Below are positions 45,204 through 59,192 of a stretch of 64,000 nt of DNA, piece by piece. Both the position numbers and the translations under genes were made by a program. The DNA comes from Gentiana macrophylla. Lineage: Eukaryota > Streptophyta > Magnoliopsida > Gentianales > Gentianaceae. Location of the stretch: NCBI GenBank assembly GCA_026214975.1, contig CM047805.1, forward strand, positions 60,008,834 to 60,072,833, read 5' to 3'. Each line of letters opens with the position of its first letter. The first letter of the stretch is position 1. Below the pieces are notes generated by a model. The model did no database searches. It saw nothing but the letters and a program-made list of their open reading frames with translations, and was not told where the DNA came from.

Positions 45204-46884
45204 ACAACCCCCTAGCTTTTGATCGTCCCAAACAAAAACCAAGTCAAACAAACCCCATAAACAATTACAAACTAATTAAGAACAGACTCATTCAAGAATT
45301 ATAAATAGGATGAGGGTCAACACATATCCATCAGTAATCTATTAAGCACTATCTCGTAGTAGAACCGACGTGTGTGTAATAACTCTCAAACAACAGTGAT
45401 GCATACATAATCACATTATATCAATAAAGATTTCAGGCAAAACATGTATCACGCATCAATCCATAAGTTCCCCATTAATCATCATTTACCAATACATCAA
45501 TGTGTCGTGTGATAAATCTTTTGTGATGGTGCATTCAAGAAAAGAATGAAGTTATAGAGACCCCACAATCCTTACTTATCAATGTGCACACACACTTCTC
45601 TTGCCTTCAGACTCAGGAAAACAACCTGAAACTTTACATGGGCCGGGGGGACTTGGGTACCGAGTATCACTCTTAGGTCCTCATTTGTTTCTTTTTATGC
45701 TAGGGCCGTGCCATATTTGCTACGAGTTCGCTTCCCTCACTGCCTTTATTATATACTTTTTCTTCATTTTTATGCAATAGCTGTGCGTTTTACGCTCCAT
45801 CAACTTCACTTGGCAGATTTCTCACTCTTTTGTTTTCTCTCTCACTCGAAAGTCTGTTGTCCTGGTTTACCTTGTGCCGCATCATGATTGCTACCATCAT
45901 CCTACAAAAATTGGTTAAAGTGTATCCACTGACAAATATCGATTCCCGGTCTAGGATAACTCTTCATCTCATCTAAATACTTCTCACTCAGATTGCATAC
46001 TCAAAAATTGAATGCAAATAACAATAAATAAGTCACTACTTCATGCAACATAACACATGCTCATTCTTCCATACTAAATTGAATAATGCGTCATCTATAC
46101 TACATACTGAAGAAGTGAGTTATACGTGTTTAAAATGGTTGAGTCCACAACAAGATAGATGATTAATAAACCACTACTTCAAATAGTTGACAAACCCCTT
46201 ATTCATGATTAATGAATTAAGTATGTAAATAAGCAGTTTCAATGGTTTAAGGTTTTTATTTCATACAATTCAAAAAATCGAAATTCACAAAAGGAAGTGT
46301 AAGTTCTTTTCAAACTAAGTGTTATGCATACCCCCTACTTTAAAACTCAACATTGTCACCAATGTGAAAAGTAAAGCAAAAAAAAGTAGGAAGAAGAAGA
46401 ACACTTAGCTTTGGAAAATAGAAGAACTCGGCTAACTGTCTGAAGCAAATCATATCACTGAACTGGAACCAAAGTTGTCTTCTTCAAAGGACTAATCTGC
46501 ACTAGGTCAGCAAATACAAACAATTCTTGCACAAATGCCATTAGTACCGCGAGACGCAAATAAATAACAAAATAGTTATGTAATGTGGCTGTCAATAGCA
46601 CAACTAAAAAGAAGTGCAATAAATAATTTAAGCCAACACATAACAACTTTATTACTTAAACACAACAAAACTATTATAAGACTACAAATAAAAATAAAAA
46701 GACTCAAGACTCAAAATAATAACCGAAAATAATCATGAGAAGTAAAAAACGACTCCCACACATCCTTTGCTCAACAGCCTTAGGAATACGACGATGAAAA
46801 AAAACATTCACAATTTTATTCAATTATCGAAAAGAAAAGGCTATGCCTAACAATTAAATAAATAGTCCCTAAGTGCTAAAAACT
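45204..46884 (-). mobile_element. Internal segment 1 of the Athila-like array, non-coding
   Basis: It starts (right end) with a decayed PBS/leader 'gcctaacaattaaataaatag' and ends (left) with a G-rich minus-strand tract AGCTAGGGGGTTG at LTR-A. In between there is no frame with retroelement motifs. It is homologous end to end to 59193-60928. Confidence 0.85.
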
Positions 46885-48636
46885 TGATCGCGTGTGCAAT
46901 TCACTAATACACACGACGTACTAGCAAGAGTACTAGGTCAATCGTAGTATAGTAAGGGCGAGTCAAGGTCGATCCCACAGAGACTATTATTTAATAATTC
47001 TAAACACAACCACAATTCATAGGTCAACCGGATAGGGGTGGTCATTGACCAACATAAATAAACAGTAAGTAATAGAGATGCAAATAAACCAATCGTCAAT
47101 CATATATCGAAAAGGCACTAACCACACTATTCATAACTAATCTCCCCTTAATCCTTATCTGATCCATATTTGTAATTAAGCTACGGGTGCAATTCCTAAC
47201 CCTATCTACTCCGACAATGGTAGTAGACAATCTATACGCAAGGCTACCCTCATTTCTTGGTCCGTAATAGCCTATACGCATAAATAACTAGAAATGTCAA
47301 TATCGAGCGCTAACTCATACCGCTACCCGCCTAGGCAGCTGTCGACTGATCAGCACGTTAGGATCCATCAAGACTATGTCCAAAAATACTATATCCAAAC
47401 TAATACTTCACTATTCGTATTTCATGCTAGTTTTACGATTTCAATAAGCAGATTGGCCAAATCTAACCAACTGTTAATTAAACCTGTCGATCAACATAGC
47501 TGACGCCGAACCACAAAATTAGGATTTATTAGGTATTCAGATCTAGCAATAAAGACCGTCGCAAATCTAAAGAGCGCAACCCATAATTCTGCGTTTCATA
47601 TTAACGAATCGAATTAATAAATATTAAGGTTTGTTTAATTAATTCATAGATGATTACATGCAAGCATAATCTATATCTAACACAAGAACAATCATGAATC
47701 TAAGAAAGAAACAAAACATTGGAATAGATCTAACCCATGACGAAGAACAGATCTACTATTCCATTCTCTCTCCCTCCGGCGATTCAAGACGATCCATGAA
47801 GATCGTAAACTAAACACAATTCAATAATGAAAGACTCATGACTTATTTGCAAGAAAGAAAAGAAGAAAATAAAAGAAGACTTTATTCGCAAAAGACTACA
47901 TTGTAGCTAGTTGATGCAAAACTAGAAAAGAGATGAATAATGAATGGAATGGAAGATGATTACAAATTCACAGCTCTGAATGGCCTTATATATGTGTATA
48001 AACCAACTTAGGGGTATACTCAATGCTTGGAGGACTAGAAAACATGTTTCTGGAAGATTTTGGGCCTCAGTAAACCGCAGGTAACTTCCGGTTTACCACG
48101 GGTATTTTTGTCTTTTTCCAGCTGCCGACTTATTCTGGAATACCCTAGGCCCAACTTCGGTATTTGGACCATAACGTGGCCTATACAACTCCGATTTGGG
48201 TGATGCAAAGTGTGTTAGAATCCTTGTTTCAAGATCTACAACTTTCATGAATGAATCCAAGCCCAATTTGTCTTCTAGGAATTCGAAAACTACATTTCAA
48301 GATCACCAATCTGATTCTCAGGTCCAATCTTCGCTAGAAACACTTCAACCTTCAACTTGGTTCAGTTATTTATCGGTTAAATCTCTCCTTCCGCCCAAAT
48401 GATGCTCTGAACACTTGTCCATCTGTCAATTAAACCATAGCATGCCTTGTATCTTCTATTTCTAGCAATAACGGATGAAATACATGGTTAATACGCATAA
48501 TACCAATTTAGTCACCCGGACGTGGCTTAATCACATTTAGCTAATTAACTCATGATTTCATATATATTATCCCCATTGAGAACACAAATCTGGGGTAGAT
48601 TGATGGTAAATAATTATATCAATTTGACCGTCATCA
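46885..48636 (-). repeat. LTR-B of the Athila-like array
   Basis: 1752 bp, collinear with LTR-A and LTR-D. The adjacent PBS is badly mutated (TTAGCACTTAGGGAC instead of TTGGCGCCGTTG.CGGGGAC). Confidence 0.9.
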
Positions 48637-48709
48637 ACTACCCCCCACATAGCTTTTGATCGTCCCGAGCAAAAACCAAGTCAAACAAACCCTATAAATA
48701 ATTACAAAT
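48637..48709 (-). other. 73-75 bp remnant of an internal segment
   Basis: The sequence from the polypurine side ('actaccccccacatagctttt') continues only to 'aattacaaa'. It then joins the middle of LTR-C, marking an internal deletion that also removed the first roughly 465 bp of LTR-C. Confidence 0.75.
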
Positions 48710-49319
48710 TGATCAGCACGTTCCCAGGGTCCATCAAGACTATGTCCAAACTAACACTTCAATATTCGTATTTCATGCTAGTTTTACAATTACAATACGC
48801 AGATTGGCCATATCTAACCTACTGTTAATTAAACCTGTCGATCAACGTAGCTGACGCCGAACCATAAAATTAGCATTTACTAGGTATTCAGATCTACCAA
48901 TAAAGACCATCGCAGATTCTGTGTTTCATATTAACGAATTGAATAATAAAGATTAAGTTGCGTTTAATTAATTCATAGATGATTACTTGCAAGCATAATC
49001 TAGATCTAACACAAGAACAATCATGAATCTAAGAAAGAAATTAAACATTGGAATAGATCGTACCCATGGCGAACAATAGATCTACTCTTCTATTCTCTCT
49101 CCCTCCGGTGATTCAAGATGATCCATGAAGATCGTAAACCAAACATAATTCAATAATGAAAGACTCATGACTTATTTGCAATAAAGAAAAGAAAGAAATA
49201 AAAGAAGACTTTATTCCCTAAAGACTACATTGTAGCTAGTTGATGAAGAACTGGAAAAGAGATGAATAATGAATTGAATGGAAGATGACTACAAATTCGC
49301 AGCTCTGAATGGCGTTATA

Positions 49320-51242
49320 TGTTAGGAAATCTACGCGGGAACGCAGCGGAATTCAAAATTTTGATTTCCTTTTACCGAAAATTGACTTCGTTTAAGCAAT
49401 AAACAAAAAAGCTAGTAGACGGTGGTTACCGTGGTTGATCTAAAGATCGACGCTTTGACCGTCTAAGGAGAGTAGTTCTGCATAGAGCCGCCCAAGTGTT
49501 CGGCCTCTACCATTAATCCACACGAACAGCCCTCGGGAATCCCATCAAGGATTGCTATTGGAAAACTCCGGTTGCTAGACCGGTCTTTTCCCTCTCTCCA
49601 ACTCTCTATAGGATGCTCTCTATTTTACACAAGAACTATTAGCTCTTGGAATTGTGATGTATCAAAGAGCTTGGCACCCACCTCTTATTTATAGTGAGAG
49701 GGGCGCCCCATCTAAGTGAGGATGAGAAGAAAACCTTTTCCCAATAAAATAAGGAAAATATAATTGATTGATTTATCTCATTAATATTCAATATCTTATA
49801 TTAAATATTTCCAATATATTGTCGGTATCTTATATTGACTACATTTATCTTATTACCATAAATCAATTTACACATGTGTGCAAATCTATAGTCATTAATA
49901 TCTATTATTAATATACGATAATCTTATTAATTAAATTGCGCAATCGAAGTGTATCTTGTACACTTCAATGTGGCGCCCCATATAGCCAATTATTGGCTTT
50001 CGGAATATTCTTTAATTAATATAATGCTATGATTAATTAATTTGCAAAATACATGTATATCATATATATATATTTCGAAATTATATGTATCAATATACAT
50101 ATTTAATTAATCAACATAATTAAAATCTTGTATTATATTTATTCAAAATAAATAAATACCACCATATTAATTTACCACTATAACCTTTATAGTACGAGAT
50201 AAACTTTCCTTATTTGGTTATCATCTATAACCACATTTTAATCCGGCTAGATGTTCATATGTGTGTGACCCGATAGGCTTCCGAATATGTTGGCTGTAGA
50301 CACAAAGTGTAATTTAAGAAAATGCCCTTCATGCAACGATCACGGGATAGCGTCCAGCAACACACCGTGACCCCCAATAATCGGAAGAGTCAAATGCAAT
50401 GACTACTACATTTCATGTGAAACAGTTACCGTGTAACTTACAATCCTATCGCTGTAATAATATCCATACGATCGTATCTCGAGTGTCAATGCATTAACGA
50501 TCGTATCATATACTATGGATAGCATGCTCTCTCGAAGTAACTCTTTTACTTCCACTTTGCAAAGATTCACGAGAGTAAGACATTCCTTATAAGAAGGCCC
50601 TTTCGGATATTCACCCCCACGGATAGGGTACGCGATTCCCAGACGACCATACTTGTATACTCCGCATGCTTCAGTATCATACCCAATCACTACCACATAT
50701 CGCCCCGTGGCTAGGGGAAACCTCAATAGTGTCAAAGAAGGACAATCCACACCGTGATGCCATGAAGACTCCGGTCTAAAGGATAATTACACAACTGCCA
50801 CATAGTGCGACACTTAATGTAAGTGGGTCAGTCTAACGTACGCATTCTCTAATACACGTCCACATATAGTCCAAGTGTCATTACACTTTGATAGACGAGA
50901 TCTATCCCTGCCCTTAAAGACAGAAGACATCTAATACGTGCTAGCCTGTTTATACTATCAATGCCCTGTTTAATAGTACATCAGCCTAGAGACATTTAAA
51001 TATCAAACTTATTAAAGTGATTAGAGATCTCATCAACCATAATCACCTATCATGGTTTCTCTATCACAGTTTAATACGAAGGACGTTATCATATAACAAT
51101 TCATAATTGGTTCTTTAGAAGAACAGATATATGACAACATAAAAGCCATTTAATATATGCATAAACATAAAGAAATAGTAGAAATGATCCGACCCGGTCG
51201 GATCCGGTCCAACCCGATTGGCTTTAGGACACTATTCCAACA
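49320..51242 (-). repeat. 3' LTR of the copia element in LTR-C
   Basis: 1923 bp. TATAAATA box at 49693-49686 on the minus strand. It contains a 114-codon open frame (50750-50406) whose partner in the other LTR is shorter. Confidence 0.93.
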
Positions 51243-51254
51243 ATCTCCCAGTTG
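51243..51254 (-). other. Polypurine tract of the copia element in LTR-C
   Basis: The minus strand reads CAACTGGGAGAT directly before the LTR start TGTTGGAATAG, a common copia arrangement. Confidence 0.75.
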
Positions 51255-51299
51255 GCCTAAAACCAATCACTCTCACAAACAAGACTAAGTTGAAACACA

Positions 51300-54200
51300 A
51301 GAATCTCATGCAATATTCGCAACCAGCTCCAGCCATGAATGGATCGCTATCCGTGGGGACTCAGACTATCTTCATACCATGCTCCAAGTGACCAAGTCAA
51401 AGGAACCGCCTCAACACACACACGAATCTCTGACGAGACCCTGGTCCTTGCTTCAAGCAATGAATCCACTTACTATATCAACTATATAGAAAAGGTGGAA
51501 GAACCATACAAGGTTCAGGAATGAACCTTCTAAATCAATGTACTGCTCCCGCTGTGCCTCCAAGGAAATACTGTGTTTTGGCTCAGTTGTAGAATTTACA
51601 GTGACCCATAGCTTAGAACATTTCCAGCTCACTGTATCACTTAGTCAAAGTGACTGCAAACCCAGACTGTAGCTCCCACTCACCTTCGTAAGACTCAGGA
51701 TATACGTCTGTATAACTATTTTTATTCACTTCCAAGTCTCGATAAACTAGGAAACCATCCTTAACTTGTTTAAGGATGTTCTCGACATTCACCATATTTA
51801 CTTTGATACTTGCTCATGACTATTCATGGACTATGAACATCTGGCATTTCCTATAAGATGGTTCCTATCGCAGTAGCGAAGGAAACCTTCCATAGGCATC
51901 GTCTTTCACCTTATCTTTAGGACTAACGTCCTAACATAAATAGATCTTGAGAACACCGGCTTGCAGTATCCCTTGTCACGACCTATGCTAAACTCTTTTA
52001 GCATCACATCTATATTGGTAAAAAATAATCTAACATCAGTTAAATCTATCACTATAGATTCATATTTCTAAAATAAGAAATGCCAATCCAAGTGCTTTTG
52101 TAAAGACCTTGAACTATCAAACATTAATTGACTGTGACATGGGGAGATAATTCTCGAGAGAGATATATAATACCTTACTCAAAAATCATAACACACTGCC
52201 ACTATCCATCTTGCACATTGTGCATATTCTTCTTTTGACTAAATCAAACTCCTTTTATTATCAAACAAAGAAATCGTCTTGAGAAACTTGTTTGAGTCCA
52301 TAAATGAATCTCGTGGGCTTACATATCATGTCATCGTCTATGAACATCGAGCTTTCTGCCCAACGTCTTCAACACTATCATATAGTCATGATAAGAAGTT
52401 ATAACAATTATTATCTGAATAGAACTAGGCTCAGCCTTACGGGGACATTCCCTCTAGGTAAGACAGACTTGGTTCATAACCTGGTTGTCACTGATGGAAT
52501 CTAATTCAGATATTATGGCTCCTGTCCATATCTCTCAATCTTGATTTTTAAACATTCTTTCATAAGGCGTGAGATATTCATTCTTCAAGATGAACATACC
52601 AGCAGCCTTTTCAGGCTTGAGGTTATCCACAGACTTACATAACTTTTGTGTGCTCTGAGCAGTGTTCTACATCTCATCGCTATGCGGCGTCTGCTCGCGT
52701 TCCTTTGGTTGAATATATCTTTGTGGTTCTCAAACTCTTTTGAGATATAGTTTACACCCACTGTTACTTTTGAAAGAAACACTTCCTCTAGAAGACAACA
52801 TGTTTGGAGACAAAAACCTTTTGCTCCGTGGATAAGTAAATAATATCTAGCGTACTTGCTAAGATATTCAACAAAATTGCATATGTCGTACTAGGCTCCA
52901 AGGCTTTCTGACTTTGCCTATGAAAACTTCAAATCATTGGTTAAGATAGATTCGACATTATCCCCTTCCATACCTAATATGGAATTTATTCAACCTTTAT
53001 TCTTTGGAACTCGGTTAAGTATAAGGGCACTATCCCGAAACGGGTAAGGGATACTTCACATGGCTTGCATCACACATTTATCATATAAAGTGTTGTTTCC
53101 ATTTTGGGAACACAATTTAATTGCGTATCCCAAAGATGATATCATTCAAGGGAAGAATCTAATTCCTTTTCAGACGTCTTCTGAAACACCCTTCAGGTAT
53201 TAATTACATCAATCCAATTGAAGATTAATTCCTAAGTAGCTCGTCAATCTCATATTCGTACAAGCTCGAACTTTTCGGTCTTTCCAAATTGTTGTACTTC
53301 AATAAGTACATTCAACTATTTCTAAAAATAGTCATAGAGATTAACAAACAATTATTTGTGGTATTAATTGTCATAAGCCAACAAACATCGGCATGTTTAG
53401 GCTTTAGACAGTTTTTCTAGATTTTATAACCTTTTCATAAAAAGGGTATTTTAGTCATCTTTAGATAAGATACGTATCACCCACATGATTCATAATCACA
53501 TGGTTCAGACACCATCTGAATGACATTTGATTATACGTTTCTCTTCCAGAGAGTCGACATCTAGACCAACTATAAATATCAAGGATAACAGCCATACAAA
53601 TATTTAGTTGAGATCTCATCACATATATCAACTATATAGTGACATCAATCTATTATGTTAGATTCAGTGACCTTCCAACTTTATCGGAATAACATTTATT
53701 CTTTACAATTGAATACGTCTACTAAATCCTAACAAATAACTAAAAGTATGTTCTTCATAAGAACCGGAACATAATAACATTTATCTAGTTCCCTTATCAG
53801 TTTACTAGATCCAGAACATGGTAAGTGTTACAACGTTTGCTTCACCTTACATATCTGTATTTAATCTTTCTAATTTAATCGCACTCGCAAGATATCATAT
53901 ATCTAAAAGTTGACTTGAATTTAGATAGATTTATCTCAACTCTCTTGCCTAGAATAGAAACTTCAATAAGTTCTCTATTTAAGCACATGCCCTAACTTTA
54001 CTTTTAATCCTTTAAGCACTTGAAAAATGTTTCTTATTGTAGTCTTCATAAGACTTAAGAAAGATCACAAGAGTCATGTCCTTGATTTCCTTTCATAAAG
54101 AAAATCTAAAGTTTGTTAAATAGTTTATTTAACCTTTTGAATCGTATTCAAAACATTGACTATTTAATTAACCTTTAAGCAATGATAGAATTAAGTCGAT

Positions 54201-54700
54201 ACTTAAATCTTATAATTTTGAAAACAACCTTTCCAAAATAAGATGTGGTCATTCTTATCCAACGTTTGAATTAATTGTCATCGTATGACAGAATGATCAT
54301 CTTGGATCGTATCCAATATGCGAATAATTTATTGAAACTTATTTCAAATGATTTAATCATATCATGAGCTTCCGCTTTCATTAATAATTAAAGCCTTGGA
54401 GTACTCCATCAACATGTAGTCTCCTTGTCTCTAACTACTATAACGGGATTGATCGTGTCATTGCTTATTTTAAAAGGATTAAAATTACTTAACCATACTT
54501 GAGAACGTTTCTCAAAAGGTAACAATCATAATTTGGTTTTACTAATCGAGAATAAAACATAAATATAAAGTTTGCTAAAACTACAACATAAAAATGAAAA
54601 TAAAAGAATGTTGTTGTTTATACACGCAAAATCAAAAATTGTCTTTTGGTTTATGATTTTTCTCCCACTAGTCAACTACTCCCAATTGACTTTCAATAAT
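51300..54700 (-). pseudogene. Copia pol relic (integrase end, RT, RNase H)
   Basis: Minus-strand traces in the right order. Near 52850-52700 GAKGFCLQTCCLLEEVFLSK resembles the end of copia integrase. Near 52340-52280 DDDMICKPTRFIYGLKQVSQ matches the RT block '..KVCKL.RSIYGLKQASR'. Near 52000-51850 MLKEFSIGRD and MPMEGFLRYCDR resemble 'FSMKDLGEA...GFLPMRHG'. Near 51790-51700 QVKDGFLVYRDLEVNKNSYTD resembles the start of RNase H ('..LVYGG.EL...YTD'). Many stops and indels separate them, so no enzyme is encoded. The stretch 53000-54700 should hold the rest of integrase, but I could not read it. Confidence 0.65.
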
Positions 54701-56530
54701 TATTAATTTCTTTAGTGGAAAAGATCCCACTAAACTACCGCGACCCCCGCTCTGGCTGGTGGGCAAAAAATAGTCTAATAGGTAGACAACTCTCTGTCAA
54801 TCGTATCTTATACGACTCTTGTTGTTTGACTAGTCAACTCATTGACAATTTTTCAGCTTATGAAGTAGTCAAACCCTTGCCTCTAAAATCCAAACGACCC
54901 CGCTTTGGCTGGTGGCCGAGAGAATTCTTAGTCAAGTCACAACCCCAATATTCATGAGATCTCATACGATCATATCTCGATAATGATGATATACCCGAGG
55001 TAGGTCAACCGCCTGCTTTGGCTGATGAGTTGATCCGAACAAGGGCTCTTCACCGTCATTATAATATGGGGAGGCAATTTCAACTTGGTTCTTTTGAGGT
55101 GGAAGAATTTATGTAAATTAATTCACTTAATTAATTTTAATTATGGTCTCATCAAGTATATCTATCTCTATAGACATACATCCTACACATTCATCTAGTT
55201 TGTGCCTTGTCATGCATCTATCGTATCATATAAATAAATACAAGCACAAAATAAATAAACGCGTAAAGTAACCAGTATGATCTTGGACGTTTCCTAGGTG
55301 CGGTTTCGAATACAAACTGACGAAACCGCGGGTCACAATCTAAGGGTAGATGCAACCGCCAATAGGATCTTTAATGAACCATCTCCAATGGGATCTTTAT
55401 TCTTCTTTCTTTGGTCTCCATCTTCAGCTCCATTCATGTTACATTTAAATCTATCTAATAAAATAAATACACCACCAAACGGGGGGGTGGGAGCTAACGG
55501 GAATGGGATAAATGCAGAAAATAAACTTGGTCACGTTCTTCATAATGGCCTAGGACAATTTTTAAACCAACAGAAAAATTATATCATTCACATCTATCTT
55601 ATCGGTCGAGTCTATGATCAATCGGGGTCCATATAATCATATTATATCTACTATATCTAATCCATACAATAACATCTTACTGAAAAGATAAAATTAAAAT
55701 TTAACTACTTGTGTCTTAATTAATCAATTAACATTTAATCTATTAAATAATTTTATCCAATCAATTAACTAAATAACATTTAATTAATTAAATTATTTTA
55801 ATCGAAATAAAATTAACGATTAATTTTAAACAATTTAATTTTAATTTTAATTAATTAGAACTATTCTAAAAATAAATCCAAATTAAAATTAAGTCTATTT
55901 TGTTTCTTTCTTTTTGATTCCTAATCAAAAGGGATGTCTTTGGTTTCATAAACCAAAAGGCATCTTTCTAAACCAAATATTTGAAAAGGGCCTAGGCCTA
56001 TTCCAAATCAAAATTTGGAAAGACCTATATTTTATTTAATATGCCTGGCCCACTTTCCAAAATCAAAATTTTAGAAGTGTCCTAGGCCTAGGTCTTTTTC
56101 CAAATATTTGGAAATGGCCTAGGCCTATTCAAAACAAAGTTTGGAAAGACTAATATTGTTTTAATGCAATGTGGCATCCCAATGGCCCAAACTATTTGAA
56201 CCATTGGTTAGCCACATTACCTAACTAAATAAAGAGATATCAATCACAACTATGAACCATATTGAAACACAAAATACACAAAAGAAAATTTAGGGATCCA
56301 CCAAAAAGATGCACCAGCCGACGTTGACCGCCCTACGGGGGAGCCGCCGCCGCCGGTGCAATTTCCGGTGAGGTGCCGCCGCCGATAGGCCGAGCACCCC
56401 AAAAGCCGCCCTCTTTTTTTTTCTTTTCGTGTAACGTTTTCCGAATAAAAAATCTTTCATCTTTTAATTACGTTATTTAAACTATAAAATTAACTACGCA
56501 AAATAACATGCTTATTGCTTAAGCTCGAAG
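54701..56530 (-). mobile_element. Decayed gag/leader part of the copia element in LTR-C
   Basis: Expected position of gag and leader. No Gag motif could be read. Visible structure: a repeated plus-strand word 'cgctttggctggtggc' (54749, 54901, 55014), repeated 'ggcctaggcctattcaaa' and '.tttggaaagac' words at 55985-56150, and a GC-rich leader with CGCCGCCGCCGG-like sequence at 56310-56420. Confidence 0.45.
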
Positions 56531-56546
56531 CTCGCTCCGATAACAC
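56530..56546 (-). other. PBS-like site of the copia element in LTR-C
   Basis: The minus strand reads GTGTTATCGGAGCGAGC right after the LTR end. It resembles TGGTATCGGAGC with one change (GGTATC to GTTATC). Confidence 0.6.
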
Positions 56547-57286
56547 TATTAGGAAATCTACGCGGGAACGCAGTGGAATTCAAAATATTGATTTCTTTTT
56601 ACCCAAGATCGACTTCGTTAAAGCAATAAACAAATAAACTAGTAGATGGTGGTTACCTTGGTTGATCTAAAGATCAACGCTTTGACTTTCTAAGGAGAGT
56701 AGTTCTGCATAGAGCCACCCAAGTGTTCGGCCTCTACCGCTAGTCCACACGAATAGCCCGCCAGAATCCCATCATGGATTGCTATTGGAAAACTCCGGTT
56801 GCTAGACCGGCATTTTTCCCTTCTCTCCAACTCTCTATAGGATGCACTCTATTTTACACAAGAACTATTAGCTCTTGGAATTGTGACGTATCAAAGATCT
56901 TGACACCCACCTCTTATTTATAGTGAGAGGGGCGCCCCATCTAAGTGTGGAGGAGAAGAAAACCTTTTCCCAATAAAATAAGGAAAATATAATTGATTAA
57001 TTTATCTCATTAATATTCAATATCTTATATTAAATATTTCCAATATATTGTCAATATCTTATATTGACTACATTTATCTTATTACCATAAATCAATTTAC
57101 ACATGTGTGCAAATCTATAGTCATTAATATCTAATATTAATATACGGTAATCTGATTAATTAAATTACACAATCCAAGTGTTCTTGTACACTTCAATGTG
57201 GCGCCCCATATAGGGAATTATTAGCTTCCAGAATATTCTTTAATTAATATAATGCTATGATTAATTAATTTTCAAAATACATGTAT

Positions 57287-57377
<91 letters not shown>

Positions 57378-58541
57378 ATTATATGTATCAATATACATAT
57401 TTAATTAATCAACATAATTAATATCTTGTATTATATTTATTCATAATAAATAAATACCACAATATTAATTTACCACTATAACCTTTATAGTACGAGATAA
57501 ACTTTCCTTATTTGGTTATCATCTATAACCACATTTTAATCCGGCTAGATGTTCATATGTGTGTGACCCGATAGGCTTCCGAATATGTTGGCCGTAGACA
57601 CAAAGTGAAATTTACGAAAATGCCCTTCATGCAACGATCACAGGATAGCGTCTAGCAACACACCGTGACCCCCAATCATTGGAAGAGTCAAATGCAATGA
57701 CTACTACCTTTAATGTGAAACAGTGACCATGTAACTTGCAATCCTATCGCTGTAATAATATCCATACGATCGTATCTCGAGTGTCAATACATTAACGATC
57801 GTATCTTATAATCTGGATATCATGCTCTCTCGAAGTAACTCTTTTACTTCCACTTTGCAAAGATTCACGAGTGTAAGACATTCCTTATAAGAAGGCCCTT
57901 TCGGATATTCACCCCCACTGATAGGGCACGCGATTCCCAGACGACCATACATGTATACTCCACATGCTTCAGTATCATACCCAATCACTAACGTATGATC
58001 GCCCCATGGCTAGGGGAAACCTCAATAGTGTCAAAGCATGACAATCCACTCCATGATGCCATGAAGACTCCGGTTTAAAGGATAATTACACAATTGCCAC
58101 ATAGTGCGACACTTAATGTGGGTAGGTCAGTCAAACGTACGCATTCTCTAATACATGTCCACGTATAGTCCAAGTGTCATTACACTTTGATAGACGAGAT
58201 CTATCCCTGCCCTTAAAGACGGAAGACGTCCAATATGTGCTAGCCTGTTTATACTATCAATGCCCTGTTTAATAGTACATTAGCCTAGAGACATTTAAGT
58301 ATCAAACTTATTTGAGTGATTAGAGATCTCATCAACCATAATCGCCTATCATGGATTCTCTATCACAGTTTAATAATAATGATGTTATCATATAACAATT
58401 CATAATTGGTTCTTTATAAGAACATATATATGACAACATAAAAGCCATTTAATAAATGCATAAACATAAATAAATAGTAGAAATGATCCGACCCGGTCGG
58501 ATCCGGTCCAACCCGATTAGGTTTAGGACACTATTCCAACA
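56547..58541 (-). repeat. 5' LTR of the copia element in LTR-C
   Basis: 1995 bp. It is longer than the 3' LTR mainly because of an expanded (AT)n tract at 57289-57372. The terminal dinucleotide at 56547 is mutated (TA for TG on the plus strand). TATAAATA at 56922-56915 on the minus strand. Confidence 0.93.
57289..57372 (+). repeat. (AT)n microsatellite inside the copia 5' LTR
   Basis: About 80 bp of pure AT. The equivalent place in the other LTR (about 50060-50072) has only about 12 bp. Confidence 0.95.
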
Positions 58542-59192
58542 TTATATCGGTGTATAAACCGACTTAGGGGTAAACCCAATTCTTGGAGGACAAGAAAACG
58601 CGTTTCTGGAAGATTCTGGGCCTCGGTAAACCGCGGGTAACTCCCGGTTTACCGGGGGTATTTTTGTCTTTTCCTGCTGCCGAGTTATTCTAGAATACCC
58701 TAGGCCCAGCTTCGGTATTTGGACCATAACTTGGCCAACGCAACTCCGATTTGGGTGATGCCAAGTGTGTTAGAATCCTTGTTTCATGACCTACAACTTT
58801 CATGAATGAGTCCAAGCACAATTCATCTTGTTGGAATTCGTAAACTGCATTGCAAATCACCAATCATATTCTCGGGTCCAATCGTCGCTCGAAACACTTC
58901 AACCTTCAGCTCGGTTCAGTTCTTTATTGATTAAATCTCTCCTTCAACCCAAATGATGCTTCGAACACTCGTCCATCTGTCAAAAAAACCATAGCACACA
59001 TAGTAGGTTCTATTTCTAGCAAATAATGCATAAAATACATGGTTAATACGCATAATACCAATTTAGTCACCCCGGACGTGGCTTAATCACATTTAGCTAA
59101 TTAACTATTGATTTCATATATATAATCCCTATTAAAAACAAAAATCCGGGGAAGATTGATGGTAAATAATGATACCAATTTGACTGTCATCA

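Larger units (their letters stand above)
49320..58541 (-). mobile_element. Copia retrotransposon in LTR-C, decayed
   Basis: LTRs 49320-51242 and 56547-58541 run TGTTGGAATAGTGTCCTAAA...GATTTCCTAACA on the minus strand. The target duplication TTATA (49315-49319 and 58542-58546) is perfect, and the empty site is visible in LTR-A and LTR-D (ggccTTATAtaggtg). On the minus strand a PBS-like word follows the right LTR and the tract CAACTGGGAGAT precedes the left LTR. Internal pol is readable only in fragments. Confidence 0.95.
48710..59192 (-). repeat. LTR-C of the Athila-like array, 5'-deleted (plus-strand left end) and split by a copia element
   Basis: Left piece 48710-49319 and right piece 58542-59192. 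Together they match LTR-A from about 43937 onward. The interrupting copia element occupies 49320-58541. Confidence 0.85.
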
